Assembly (NCBI GenBank): GCA_025677815.1
Contig: JAIXMP010000022.1
Location: 496,001 to 560,000 of the forward strand
Length of the DNA: 64,000 nt
DNA from: Phascolomyces articulosus
Lineage: Eukaryota > Mucoromycota > Mucoromycetes > Mucorales > Lichtheimiaceae
Direction: 5' to 3'
In this document: piece by piece, positions 53,467 to 64,000 of the stretch
Layout of the letters: each line of letters begins with the position of its first letter
How positions within the stretch are numbered: the stretch's first letter is position 1
Position numbers and translations under genes: made by a program
The notes under the pieces: generated by a model
Databases searched by the model: none
Told to the model about the DNA's origin: nothing
What the model saw: the letters and a program-made list of their open reading frames with translations, nothing else

Positions 53467-56400
53467 TTCATGTGAGAAGGTCGTTTTTTTCGATTTATGC
53501 CACCACACTTGCTGTATGTTCCATGTATAGCAATCATAGTTATGTTTCTTTTCAATACCTTTATAGCTTTATGTATACTCCCTTCGTTGTATTTTAATTA
53601 GTCTTTTTAATATCACATATATATTATATAAATTTGTATAAATCCATCATAACAAAATATTGTTTTGTAAACACATATGGATAGAAATTAACTGACAAGG
53701 TGATTCATCAAATCAGCTTGTAAAAAAATGAAATGACCAGAATTGGACGGGATCAGTTTCTTTTTATGATGCAGCCCCACTTATATGCTTTATTATACTA
53801 TATATAATATATATTTGTTTAATAATAGAAAAGTCGTCTAGGATGAGTAGTAATGTGGTTATGTCAACTCTTTCTTATTTATGATACAATTTTTTAGGTA
53901 TATTTTGCCACAGCAACAACCCATTCATGCTGTTACACTATATACAATCAGCCACATTTAAGTTTATCATTTTGAAGTTCAGGCATAACGTGTTACAAGT
54001 CAGCACAAATACATCTTTGCTTTCTTGACTGTAACACCTAATCATCCATTAATAACTAAAAGTGTTTATTTGAAAAAGATTGGTCCATGAATCTGGCTTC
54101 ACTTCTAAATCTGTCCGTAAATCTTGGAGGACTGTAGGTAGAAGCGAAACCGTTATTACTTAAAACCCACCGAATTTCATGAACGATTTTGTTTTAATAT
54201 GTTTGAGTATCCATATATATATATATAACTATACTATCTCTTTTATTATACCGATTAAATAAAAAGATATCACATTCCTACTAAAATGTCTTTTCAATTT
54301 TCACAAGAACACGCTCCTTAATGCAAATATAAAATACCGTTAAAAAAAGGAATTCCAAACAATTAAATGTAAATTCACACGCACATTTGCCATGGAAATC
54401 CGTTCTCACCCATCCAGTTACGATATCATCAACGTGGGAAATTCTTCACTCTCCACAGCTTTTAAACTTTGTTTCTTCCGCCAGCAGCAATTCTTATATT
54501 TTACTATAAACGTGCGTAGTATTAATCCTGTTCACTGAAAGTATTTGATGATTCGTTCGTCATTGTTTTTGTTTTACATCCTATTAACGGAATCACCATT
54601 ATTGTCATTTTGAATGATTTCACATCATCATCATCATCATCATATAGGGTTTCTGTGCAACATTTTACTTCCTGCTGCAGAAAATATTATGGGGATTGTA
54701 AAAAAAAATTGATCCCATAATTCAGAGTCATTTGTCAAACAACAATAATAATACGTATAAGTGTACATGCATTCATTTCTGTTTTTGATTTTATTACACA
54801 AAATAATAGTACTTGAGGATTAAGGGTTTAATATCAACTTGATTTATCAATAAAACCGTTCCAGGAAAGAGTATCCTGCGTCTAATATAATTCAGTATGC
54901 TACATCATAGTATTTGTTTGGAATTCAACTGACAACGATGTTAAATTGTGTAACACTGTTTTCGTATAAAAATAATTTACACATTTTAATGTGTTGATCC
55001 TTATCGTCATGGCTTTTAAAACTTGAAATAGTGATTTCTTTTCGTGTCATGCCGACAAAGATAGTTTTTGGCCCCTGCATACAGTTGCTGAAATTTGAAA
55101 ACGAGCACTTAAAAAATTCAAGAACAAAAGTGCGCTGTACATCGATCTAGGTGATAGCAGAACTGCTATATAAAATATTAGGATGCTAATAACAAGCCAT
55201 CAAACCAGTAGTGTTTGAAAAAAATGGCCCGTAATTATAAAAATGATCCGATGCAAAAAAAAAAAAATTGTTTGTACCTATGTTGTTAGAAGACACTAAT
55301 ACTTATTTGATGTATAAATGTAAACTTCTCATGGAAAAGAGTGTGAGTATCTTGCAAAGCGGCTGCTTACAAAGCCGTAACGCTATTTCGTTGGTCAACG
55401 GTGACACAATTCAATAAGTCCGATGGATTTATAAAGTAAAACCATTATCATAGTCAACAACGGCTTATTACGTACTACTACCTGAACAATGTGCATAAAA
55501 TCTGGGACGTATACAGTACAAAAACAATGACGATACTATTAAAATTAAAGATACGTTTTTTTTACGTATATCATACACAAAGGCACCGATTAGTAGAAGG
55601 AGTTATATGCTACTATATCAATATAGTTAATGACGTGGGGTATCATTCTTTTATGTTACACTGTACTTAAACTTAAATACGTTACTGATTTCAAATGTAA
55701 GGTAGTAGATGGTAGTATTCTACAAATTAAATTGTTTGTATGCAACATGACGCCATAATAGGATGAATGGATACACCATTAATACTTATTTGTTTTTAAT
55801 TTTAATGCCTTGAAATAATCCATACAATGAAAATATTGTGTACTGCCTTCTTTTTTTCGAGGATGGACCTTCTTTTATCTACACCACCAGGATTGCAGGA
55901 TGATTATCACGCAGCGCATTTGCTCTTTTCCTATAATTCCACCATAACTAGGCTAATCAATAATGCGAGCCAATGCTCCAGTTCTCTATAATATTTTACA
56001 AACCTTATATGAGTCTTGAGTTATGATAGCCAGCCCATTTTATTCAAATAAATAAAATGGATCAACTGCAGCTATACTTACGATCGTAATAACATTTTAT
56101 CTTGATGATTAGACATTGTCATAAAAAATAGATTTTCCAGATAATTGTTACAATTCAGATTTTACATGCATTGCTCATTTTTAGGACTAGATACACAAAT
56201 AGCATTTTATATATATAAGAACCAAAATATACAATACGCTTAATGTGATATATGTGTATGTATATCAAACGATATACGTACCAAGTTGTTTCAAACAAAC
56301 CAGGACCCAAAATTCGTCAAGTCCTATCTTTTGTGTTACGACAGATATAATCTGTGAGAGAAAATACTCAACTTTATTCACAATCGATGATGATTAACCC

Positions 56401-57481
56401 TTTTTTTCACTAAGTATTATGCTGTCACCAGGAGATAATAGAGGTGATAATTAAGTTTCAGATCGAGTAATATTTTGCAATAAAATAGGAAATCTTATCT
56501 CAAGCTTCCTTATTTTCTTTCCTGCCAAAAATCACTGAGTGTTTTCAAAATTGACTATACTCCTCCACATATTAACACTGCTTCGCTTGCACTCTTTCTC
56601 TGAGTACTCGTTTATAACATGGAAAAGATCATCGTAGAAACTCGGATTCACACTGAAATAGCTACCAAAAGGAGGTATTTATTTAATCTCCCACACATTT
56701 TCTATCGAACACTGCCAAATAGAGCTGTGTATGTTGAGATCAAACATAGATCATACACCAATAACGGGAACGATAATATCCTCTCTGATAATAAAGAATC
56801 GATCCGAGACTTTCCTGAACCAAAATAACCCATTTGAAGTTCAGCGGCGAGTGTAAATCCGGTGCTGTGGAAATATGCTCTAAATGACCCTTTACCCCAC
56901 CCTTAAACATTTTTTTTCTCGTATGACATGATTCTTTAGGATATTACTAACTGATATGGATAAATTCTGGCCATAAGGTTAATGAAAATTTGTAAATATA
57001 TATCCTTTTTTTTTGGGTTCTGAACATTAGCGCTAATGGCAGATAATACTATCATAGAGATAAAGATAAATAGCCATCGTCCGCGATCAATGTAACACTC
57101 TTGTAACATAAAATTGAAAGAGGATCCATACATATGTATATAAAGTGATAAGCAGTGATAAATGTCAGCTATCATACCTTCCTTTATCATCGTAGTAGGT
57201 TTTAAAAGTAAGATCTTGTAAGCAATGGATAAAACCAGGAAACTGATTTCGGTCAGTGCCGTTATTAAGATTTGTATCTGGAAGTCTAAATGCAATTAAG
57301 GTACCGCAATCAATGCTAAACAACTAAACCGAATTAAATCATTAAAAAAAACTATATAAACCTCTACATTTTTGTGTCATGTACACATTGTATCTCCCAC
57401 CTTCTTCCTGCTCACTCGCTGTATTTTTAAAACTATTTACAATACATACATATTTATCTGCTTGTTCCTGTACTGAATATA
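53467..57481. other. 4-kb gene-empty gap between two MFS genes
   Basis: AT-rich sequence with only short open frames in all six frames and no recognisable gene or tRNA. It contains poly-A runs (for example 55255-55268), a CAT repeat near 54627-54645, and a TA run near 54216-54227. A minus-strand frame at 56936-57295 (119 residues, hydrophobic) and a plus-strand frame at 56619-56828 are the longest but look accidental. The gap is unusually large for this window, where most intergenic spaces are under 1.5 kb. Confidence 0.5.
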
Positions 57482-59711
57482 ATGGATTCAACTAAAGAAA
57501 AGGTTGAAATTTACTCAACCAAGGAAGTCTCTTCTTCCATCGAAGATGGGAACCCAGGAAGATTTGTTTACTCGTCTGAAGAAAAAAAACTAGTCAAAAA
57601 GATTAATTGGACAGTGATGCCTTTGGTGTGTGGTATTCTTTTCGTTCAGGTAAATAAATACTATTTAGTTTATAATTTATAATGCGCATAAAACTCATAG
57701 CTATTGTTTTTGGAGAACGTTCTTTATAATTGATAGTCATATATTTTCTTATGTCTTATTATATAGTTTATTGATAAATCTACTTTGAATTATGCAGGTT
57801 TGTATCATAATTATGTACAAGCTGCAATTTGCATAATATGATGTAACCAATTACTGACATATATTTTTTTATTCTCGACATACAGCGGTGATGGGACTTT
57901 ACGAAGACACTCATATTACCCAAGACCAATTTTCATGGTTGGGTGCTATTTTCTACATTGGTTATTTAGGTAATAATTCCTCTTCCCTTAAAATTCGTTT
58001 GCTGTTCCTTGTCATTCTACCTCCAAATATTTTCAATATCACTAATATATTATAATATGGTTTTGATTTATCAACAACATCAGCTTTCCAGATTCCTAAC
58101 CAATACTTTCTTCAACGTCTACCTATCTCCAAGTACCTCGGCAGCATTATTGTTGTTTGGGGTGTTTGCCTTGGTTTAATGGCACTTGGAAAAAACTTTT
58201 CTGATCTCGCTGGTCTCCGATTTTTGCTTGGTTTCTGGGAAGCAAGCACATATCCCTGCATCTTTTTACTCATTAGCACCCTATATCGTCGCCATGAGCA
58301 AGTCATCTGGTTTGGAACCATGTTTATTAATAATGCTGCAGCGACAGCTTTTGGTGGTTTGATTGGATATGGTATTCGAAGAATGCATGGTGTTAAAGGC
58401 ATCAGCTCTTGGCAATGGTACGTGTATTTAGTATAATAAACTTGACCTTCTGTCATTATCAGACACTTTCATTTTAGGAAGAATATTGATTTTTGTATGT
58501 ATTTTTTCTTTCTTTGCTCATATTTTAGGTGTAGTAAGTATTTTGAACCATTTGATTAAACAATATTATATTACTATTATTATATATAAAACAACTGACT
58601 AATAGCAACGCCTTTATAATCATTATCAAATAAAAAGTGATTATCTGGGGTTGTATTACCTTTCTGTTAGGTATCGCCTTCTTCTTCTTCTTGGCAGATA
58701 ATCCCAAGTCTCGCTGGTTCCGTTTGACTCCCGAAGAAGAAGCCATTGTTGATGAACGTCTTCGTGATAACACTGTTGTACAAAATAAGACTATCAACAA
58801 GGCCCATATCATGGAGGCTTTAAAGGATCCGAAGTTTTACTGTTATTTGGGAATTTCTTTTTTCTGCAACCTTCAAAATGGTGCCGTCACAATTTTCAGT
58901 TCTCAGATTATTTCCCAGATGGGTTTCAGTGTAAGTGATGTTATATATATATATATATGCTATATAAACAATTGGAGATACTAAATTTGTATCATATAAT
59001 CGAATGTCTGTGCTGAATTATAAGGAATAATATATCATTTTTACAAATAGGACCTTAACTCGATATTGTTAAATATTCCTTACGGCGTTTTCATCGCAAT
59101 CTTACTTACTGGAGCAATGGTTGCTAGCAAGCGCTACGATGAAATTGGTTATGTGGGATGTATTTGGGGACTCATCACTTTTTTAGGTGCATTGTTATTA
59201 GCAGTAATTCCTTCCGGTGGAGCAAAGCTTGCTGGTTTATACTTGTCCGCCAGCAGCCCAATCTATGTTATGTTACAAACTTCTATATCTAACAACGTAT
59301 CAGGATATACAAAGAAGATTTTTTATACTGGTGGTAACTTGGTTGCCTACTGTTTGGGCAACTTTGTCGGTCCATTGATGATGGTTGCAAAGACAGTTAG
59401 TATCAATATTTCGATTAAGAACAGAGCTAGAAGAATATTAATAGAAAAAGAGGTGGCGAACATAAATACTAATATATTTTTTTATTATAATTTATAAATA
59501 GTCTCCGCGGTACATTCCTGGTTTAATTGGTTATATGGTTGCCGATATTCTTGCTGTTCTCTTATTTTTGTACGTACGATGGACACTCAATCGCGAGAAC
59601 AAGCGTCGTGAGGCTTTGAGAGAAGCAGGAAAGATTCCACTTCCTGATCCATCTCGCCTTGACCAAGATTTGACTGACAAGGAAGACTTGAACTTTGTGT
59701 ATAAACCTTAA
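57482..59711 (+). CDS. MFS transporter, Dal5/anion:cation symporter type, copy 2
   Basis: Eight exons: 57482-57649, 57767-57797, 57886-57969, 58084-58417, 58478-58494, 58638-58930, 59051-59395, 59502-59711; 1482 nt, 493 residues. Motifs: WTVMPLVCGILFVQ, FIDKSTLNYAAVMGLYED, FSWLGAIFYIGYLAFQIPNQ, RFLLGFWEASTYPCIFLLIS, TLYRRHEQVIWFG, GLIGYGIRRMHGVKGISSWQ W, FLADNPKSRWFRLTPEEEAI, FCNLQNGAVTIFSSQ, NNVSGYTKKIFYTGGNLVAY, GNFVGPLMM, then a basic/acidic tail ending in NFVYKP. FIDKSTLNYA is the typical ACS-family TM1-2 motif. Exon 5 is 17 nt. Several introns match copy 1 in position (after FVQ, before the SPRY/APRY block), which supports duplication. The last-but-one donor is GTTAGT; copy 1 uses GTTCGT at the same place. 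Confidence 0.87.
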
Positions 59712-61957
59712 TAGTTGCCCAGGATCATTGTATATAATGTACTGCTTTACCTTATACACAATTTTTTTCGTCTGTACATTATTATTTACATTCATTATTT
59801 ACCACACGCATGTAGAAAAAGATATAACGAATGCTGACCATGTAAACTACCTATTCCTATATCACTACTATATTATTACCGGACTATTCCTCCTGCCAGT
59901 ATTACTTTATTTTTTTCTCATCGTAAAAATATCTATATAATATCGTTATAAACATAGTATGTACAGGTGCAATCAGATTATGCTTATGGGATTTTGACTG
60001 ACACTATGGCTGCAGGTGTGTACACCGAAGAGTTTAGATTTTAAAATTACCACAAAAGATATATCTAATCAACGATCGGGTGAAAGTGTGAAAACTTTGT
60101 TATGAAGAGGTAATACAGGAAAATGACCGATTATTTCTAATTATTTATAGAGTGAATAATTACTACGTTTTCCACAAGTCAAGGTGCAGTACTTGGCTAT
60201 ATCATAAATACATAAGAAGTGCTTTAGACTTATTTTTCAATCGTTGAACTCACTGATCCTGTAGTTGGGCAATTTATTACCGGCAGTGAACTTTTTCTTG
60301 ACCGTGTTTCACATCAAAGTCGTTTTTGTACTACGTATAATTTTTGTCAAAAATGATCCTATTACAGTTAGTTTTTGTATCTCACATATTCTTATTATTC
60401 CCAGTACATACGTTGTTGCCCTTATATTCGGTTGGTAGTATTTTTGTGGTGATGAAAGTGTGAACACTAGATGAGTTGCCTGTAAGATAGATAATAATTT
60501 ATGATATGATAATCGAGTGTAAACATCAAAATGTGTTAATCAGTTATATTTAATAATATTGAGTAACAGGGCTTTTGGTGAGCAACACGATATTACTAAT
60601 AAGATTTGCTTCTTATAATTACAATTCTTATAGCAACTAAGGGTTTTATATATCAGTTCGTGATATTTAGTGAGCACCAGTAATATTAACGTATATATTA
60701 CACCGATTAAAGCAACAGATAACAATACTAATGTTTTAAGCAAGTATCTGTTTATATGTGATTATACAACTATATTAGCGTGGATTCTTTAGGCCACAAT
60801 AAAATATATGATACGAATAAGATATGATATATAATTGAATTACCGTTTGAAGTATAAAAATGTATAACAAGTGAAGCTTGGATTAGCAGTTCTTGCTATT
60901 ACAAAAGAGTAACTTGTGTAGTATGTTACTATATAATATAAGTCTTGTTATAATGTCTTGGATTCAGTGATGATAATAATCAAAGTCAGATATGTTACTT
61001 CCGACTTGGTAATGATAATAGAATAAGGATCAGGAATGTTACGTCTGTCCTATATTGGAAATGTTGAGCTTTCTTTAAGCTACAGTAAAATTAAAACAAG
61101 CCAATTCGGTCTTGAGTGAATCAATACTCTTAAAATTTATGTATATGATAAAGAGAAATATAATTGATTGATTTTATTTCAGATACAAAATAATGGGGTA
61201 TTTATATGTTTTCCAATGATTAAATATTTCTATCCTAAGTAACAACATGTGAAGATAATGCGGTTGCTACGAAATACTGCGGTAATAAATGAATATCCAA
61301 GAAATAATAATATAATGTGTTGAATAAGTGATAATTATGTTTATAGATATGTTGCTGCGGTGTATCTGTATCTCTTGTTAATTGGAAGATACCAAAAGGT
61401 AAGATAATCCGATGCTGTCGCAGTAACAGTATTAATATATAGGGTTGTTTCGTAGTAATAATGATAATAACTGCGGTTCTTTCTGGGGGGTTACAACGTT
61501 ATTAGTAGATAACTCAATATATTTTCAATATGTGAATATTTTCGTATGTAATGCAAACAGAAAAAACATATTCTATGCTATAATCGTTCTGCACTTCAAA
61601 AAAAAACTGATACTTGAATCTAACATAGCACGCAGGCGATCTTCTTGAATCAAATCAAGGAGTTTAATCTACTACAATGCGGATATAGTAGTGGATAATA
61701 TTTGGCAAGCTACACAACTCACGCCACCCTTTATACGAAGTTCCAGATTACGGGTTATTGGGTTGTACACACTATAACATCGCTAGATATTGACGCCAAA
61801 CAACAGCCACAACCTCAGATGTTTCACATTGTATAAGTCAAAAATATCACCACACAAAATACTCATCACTCTGTAATAAGAGGTGTGATTTTACAGCAAG
61901 GACCACACTTTTCGATTTGCTCTAAAAAAGTAAAATAATGTTGTTTAAGAGTGGGTG
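59712..61957. other. Gene-empty region downstream of MFS copy 2
   Basis: 2.2 kb of AT-rich sequence with no supported gene. The phrase GTGAAAGTGTGAA and near copies recur (60080, 60451). Possibly decayed sequence of the MFS array, but I could not align any of it with confidence. Confidence 0.4.
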
Positions 61958-62257
61958 CAGCGGGGATGGTAAATTGGATGGTAAACAAATTTTACAATCC
62001 TATTTACAAATTTCTTGCAGTAGCCGAGACTGTAAAGCAGAATTGTAAATTTGATGAGTTGTAAATTTCTTCCAGAAAGTTGTAAATTTGCAATACCAAC
62101 GTAAGGTATTGCAAAATTTGTTTTTCGGCTCCACTTAATTTTTACTTACAATCCAAGTTGCAATCCACTGCTGCTGCAAACAACAGCTGTAGTACCATCT
62201 GAATTTTACAATCCCAGTTACTGAAAATTTACAATTTTTTTTTACAATCCACCACTG
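61958..62257. mobile_element. Candidate MITE or foldback element, about 300 bp
   Basis: The left end reads CAGCGGGGATGGTAAA, and the right end read in reverse complement is CAGTGGTGGATTGTAAA, giving imperfect terminal inverted repeats. Inside, the words TTTACAATCC (four times or so on one orientation) and GTAAATTT (several on the other) recur, and a hairpin GCAATACC-AACGTAA-GGTATTGC sits near 62090-62112. There is no coding capacity. A target-site duplication is not evident, so the exact ends are uncertain. Confidence 0.45.
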
Positions 62258-62544
62258 TATACACTCTAAGTTGCGCATGACCTATACTCCTCATTATAGA
62301 ATAATAAATACCATTTGTTTTAAGAATGAACCTTATCAGGAAGCTTTATTTTTAAAGTTACACAATTTCTTGAAAACAGTTTAGCAAGAATTCGCATTAT
62401 TTTCCTTTGTGATAACGTTTCGGAAATCTTTAATGTCAGTCGCAAACAAACCTTTCTACCATATATTAGACAACAAATTACCTAATAAAGGAAGGCTGGA
62501 TACTGGATCGATGAATGAAATATAATGTTAGCTTTATTACTGTG
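62258..62544. other. Spacer between the candidate MITE and the MFS fragment
   Basis: Under 300 bp of AT-rich sequence, probably containing decayed upstream parts of the MFS fragment. Nothing could be aligned with confidence. Confidence 0.3.
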
Positions 62545-62692
62545 TAGGTATTTTTACTTCCGAATATTTTGTAACGACAAAGTGAGCAATCGATCTGGTT
62601 TGGTGTTTTATACACCTGTAACGCAGTATCTATTGCAGTTGGAGAGTTTATAGGATATGGTATCGGTTATATGGGCGGGATGAGTGGATGCC
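62545..62692 (+). pseudogene. Fragment of a third MFS transporter
   Basis: A plus-strand reading gives FLLPNIL-stop-RQSEQSIWFG, then VLYTCNAVSIAVGEFIGYGI and GYMGGMSG. This lines up residue for residue with FLLISTLYRRHEQVIWFG and the following GLIGYGIRRMHGVKG of the transporter at 57482-59711. One stop codon lies inside and the similarity ends at both sides. It is a relic of one transmembrane pair of a tandem MFS paralogue. Confidence 0.72.
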
Positions 62693-64000
62693 TCAAATTT
62701 ACTTACATAATAAATGTTGATCTTTCAAAAAAGAAAGAAAAAACGCATGAAATAGAAAATACTCATATTTGGCATTGAGGTATTTTTTTAAAAGAAATAA
62801 AAATAATTAATTCTGTCGATAATATAAATAGCAAGATATTACAATATGCTGATGCATATCTTCAGTTTAATAATTGCTTTCAGTTTGACAGGACTCGATA
62901 CCTCGAATACGTGTAACTAAAAATGAGAGGTTTATTCTCACAATGATGTATTACATTACTTTACTCCCACACGATGCCAAAGAAAGGTGAAAAAAATCTT
63001 ATGTAAACTATTGATCATTTTAGGACTAATGAATAAAGTGTGATCATGCTTTGGTCTCATACATATTATATAGTAGTGGTAAATTAAAAATTGCAAATGC
63101 TAATCGAATCTTTTCTACTATTTTATTTTTCCTTATAACCATCAAAGATGTAGTAACAAAAACTGTAGACCGTCATAATCAAGCTGTTCATCTTTTCGTG
63201 ATCTTATTTGTATATAGGTATCCAACAATGACCTATAGATAAGCAGAATGTGTGCTGCTTCATGTTAGCCAATATCAAAGTGCTTACACGTAGCATTGGA
63301 TTAACTATTATGATGGGGCACTTTCCTACTGATCACATAAAAGATTGTGGTAGGAGGTACATGCTATTAAAAGTATGTGTGTGTAACAATCAGCAGTTGC
63401 TCCCAGCGGGTTTATAGCATAGAGAAAATTCATGTATTCTTTTGATGATCAATTTGAGTCTTACAAACCTTTGTAAGCATCTTTCAAACATGTTTTATCT
63501 AGTAATTTGGTATACTTGTGGAACCAACTTATTTCTAAACCTTGCGCGGAAGAATAGATTCAACAGTCCGTCGTGTATATCGATTCACACAGTACCACTT
63601 ACGAAGAAGTTATTTCCGTAGACTTGTGATCCTACAAAGGAAGAAAAAAATAATAGCTTCTTTATTTTGTTGTTTAGTTATTGAGTTATAGTAACCAGTA
63701 AAATATATTGCATACATAAAGATATATAAAATTTATTCATATTTTGGCTTTCATTTCTTGCGACTATGCATTTTTGCATTAGTAACAAATACAAAGAGAG
63801 AAAGAAACTGGGAGACTCGAAAAAGAGTGTCTCTATCATAGTGTAACATTACCCAAGTGTCACCTCAACACAGAGTTTAATAGTAACCAATTCTTATTAC
63901 GTAGAGCAGCTAGTTTACTTTTAACCACCTCACCCAGATACAAGTTATGAATTATGCAATAATGGCTATCATTGTCGTGCTAAAAAACGCTTTATGTTGC
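62693..64000. other. Gene-poor right end of the window
   Basis: 1.3 kb of AT-rich sequence without a supported gene. Short frames such as 63051-63242 are unsupported. It may include further decayed MFS sequence or the edge of a gene beyond the window. Confidence 0.4.

Noticed and set aside
55340..55420. GC-richer patch with short complementary words, considered as a tRNA
   Set aside because: No cloverleaf, no A/B box pair and no anticodon arm.
56936..57295. 119-codon hydrophobic minus-strand frame
   Set aside because: Composition is what AT-rich DNA gives by chance; no motif, no splice partner.
58530..58534. Possible 5-nt micro-exon (GTGTA) in MFS copy 2 with good AG and GTAAGT borders
   Set aside because: Including it brings TGA at the start of the next exon; direct joining of 58494 to 58638 keeps frame and matches the family.

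Overview
The window is a gene-dense stretch of an AT-rich fungal nuclear genome. Nearly all genes are broken by several short introns with GTAAGT-type donors, and one has a textbook TACTAAC branch point. The protein set is purely eukaryotic: a spliceosomal PRP4 kinase, U3 snoRNP UTP21, coatomer gamma, a TRAPP-II accessory subunit, a G-protein beta subunit, an acyl-CoA-binding tail-anchored protein and an SR-type splicing factor. The intron density, Q/N-rich tracts, F-box/LRR genes and style of sequence fit an early-diverging filamentous fungus, most likely Mucoromycota (Mucorales-like). That placement is inference, not a species call.

Layout. 0.2-14 kb: trimethyllysine dioxygenase (-), an SR protein with an RRM and two zinc knuckles built partly from micro-exons (+), a small secreted protein (+), a signal-anchored unknown protein (+), G-beta (+) and a Q/N-rich unknown (+). 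14.2-17.7 kb: PRP4 kinase (-). 18.2-24 kb: an accessory island with a decayed thaumatin-like gene, two transposase relics, a perfect inverted repeat and a perfect palindrome. 24.2-28.8 kb: two convergent old yellow enzyme paralogues flanking a second thaumatin-like gene. 29.2-47.8 kb: housekeeping block with a HAM1-like protein (-), TRAPPC13 (-), an ACBD5-like protein (+), UTP21 (-), a broken F-box/LRR gene (+) and SEC21 (-). 48.5-50.4 kb: tRNA t6A dehydratase (TCD1 type, +). 51-62.7 kb: two intact MFS transporters of the Dal5/ACS type and a fragment of a third, separated by large gene-empty gaps, with a candidate MITE near the end.

How they work together. The window joins several housekeeping systems: splicing (SR protein, PRP4), ribosome biogenesis (UTP21), tRNA modification (TCD1), vesicle traffic (SEC21, TRAPPC13), lipid and peroxisome metabolism (ACBD5-like, TML dioxygenase for carnitine) and signalling (G-beta). 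Two places show recent local duplication and decay: the OYE/thaumatin island and the MFS array. Exon joins were worked out by hand from frame continuity, splice consensus and family motifs. For every gene given as exact exons the spliced length is a multiple of three. No tRNA, rRNA or CRISPR array was seen.
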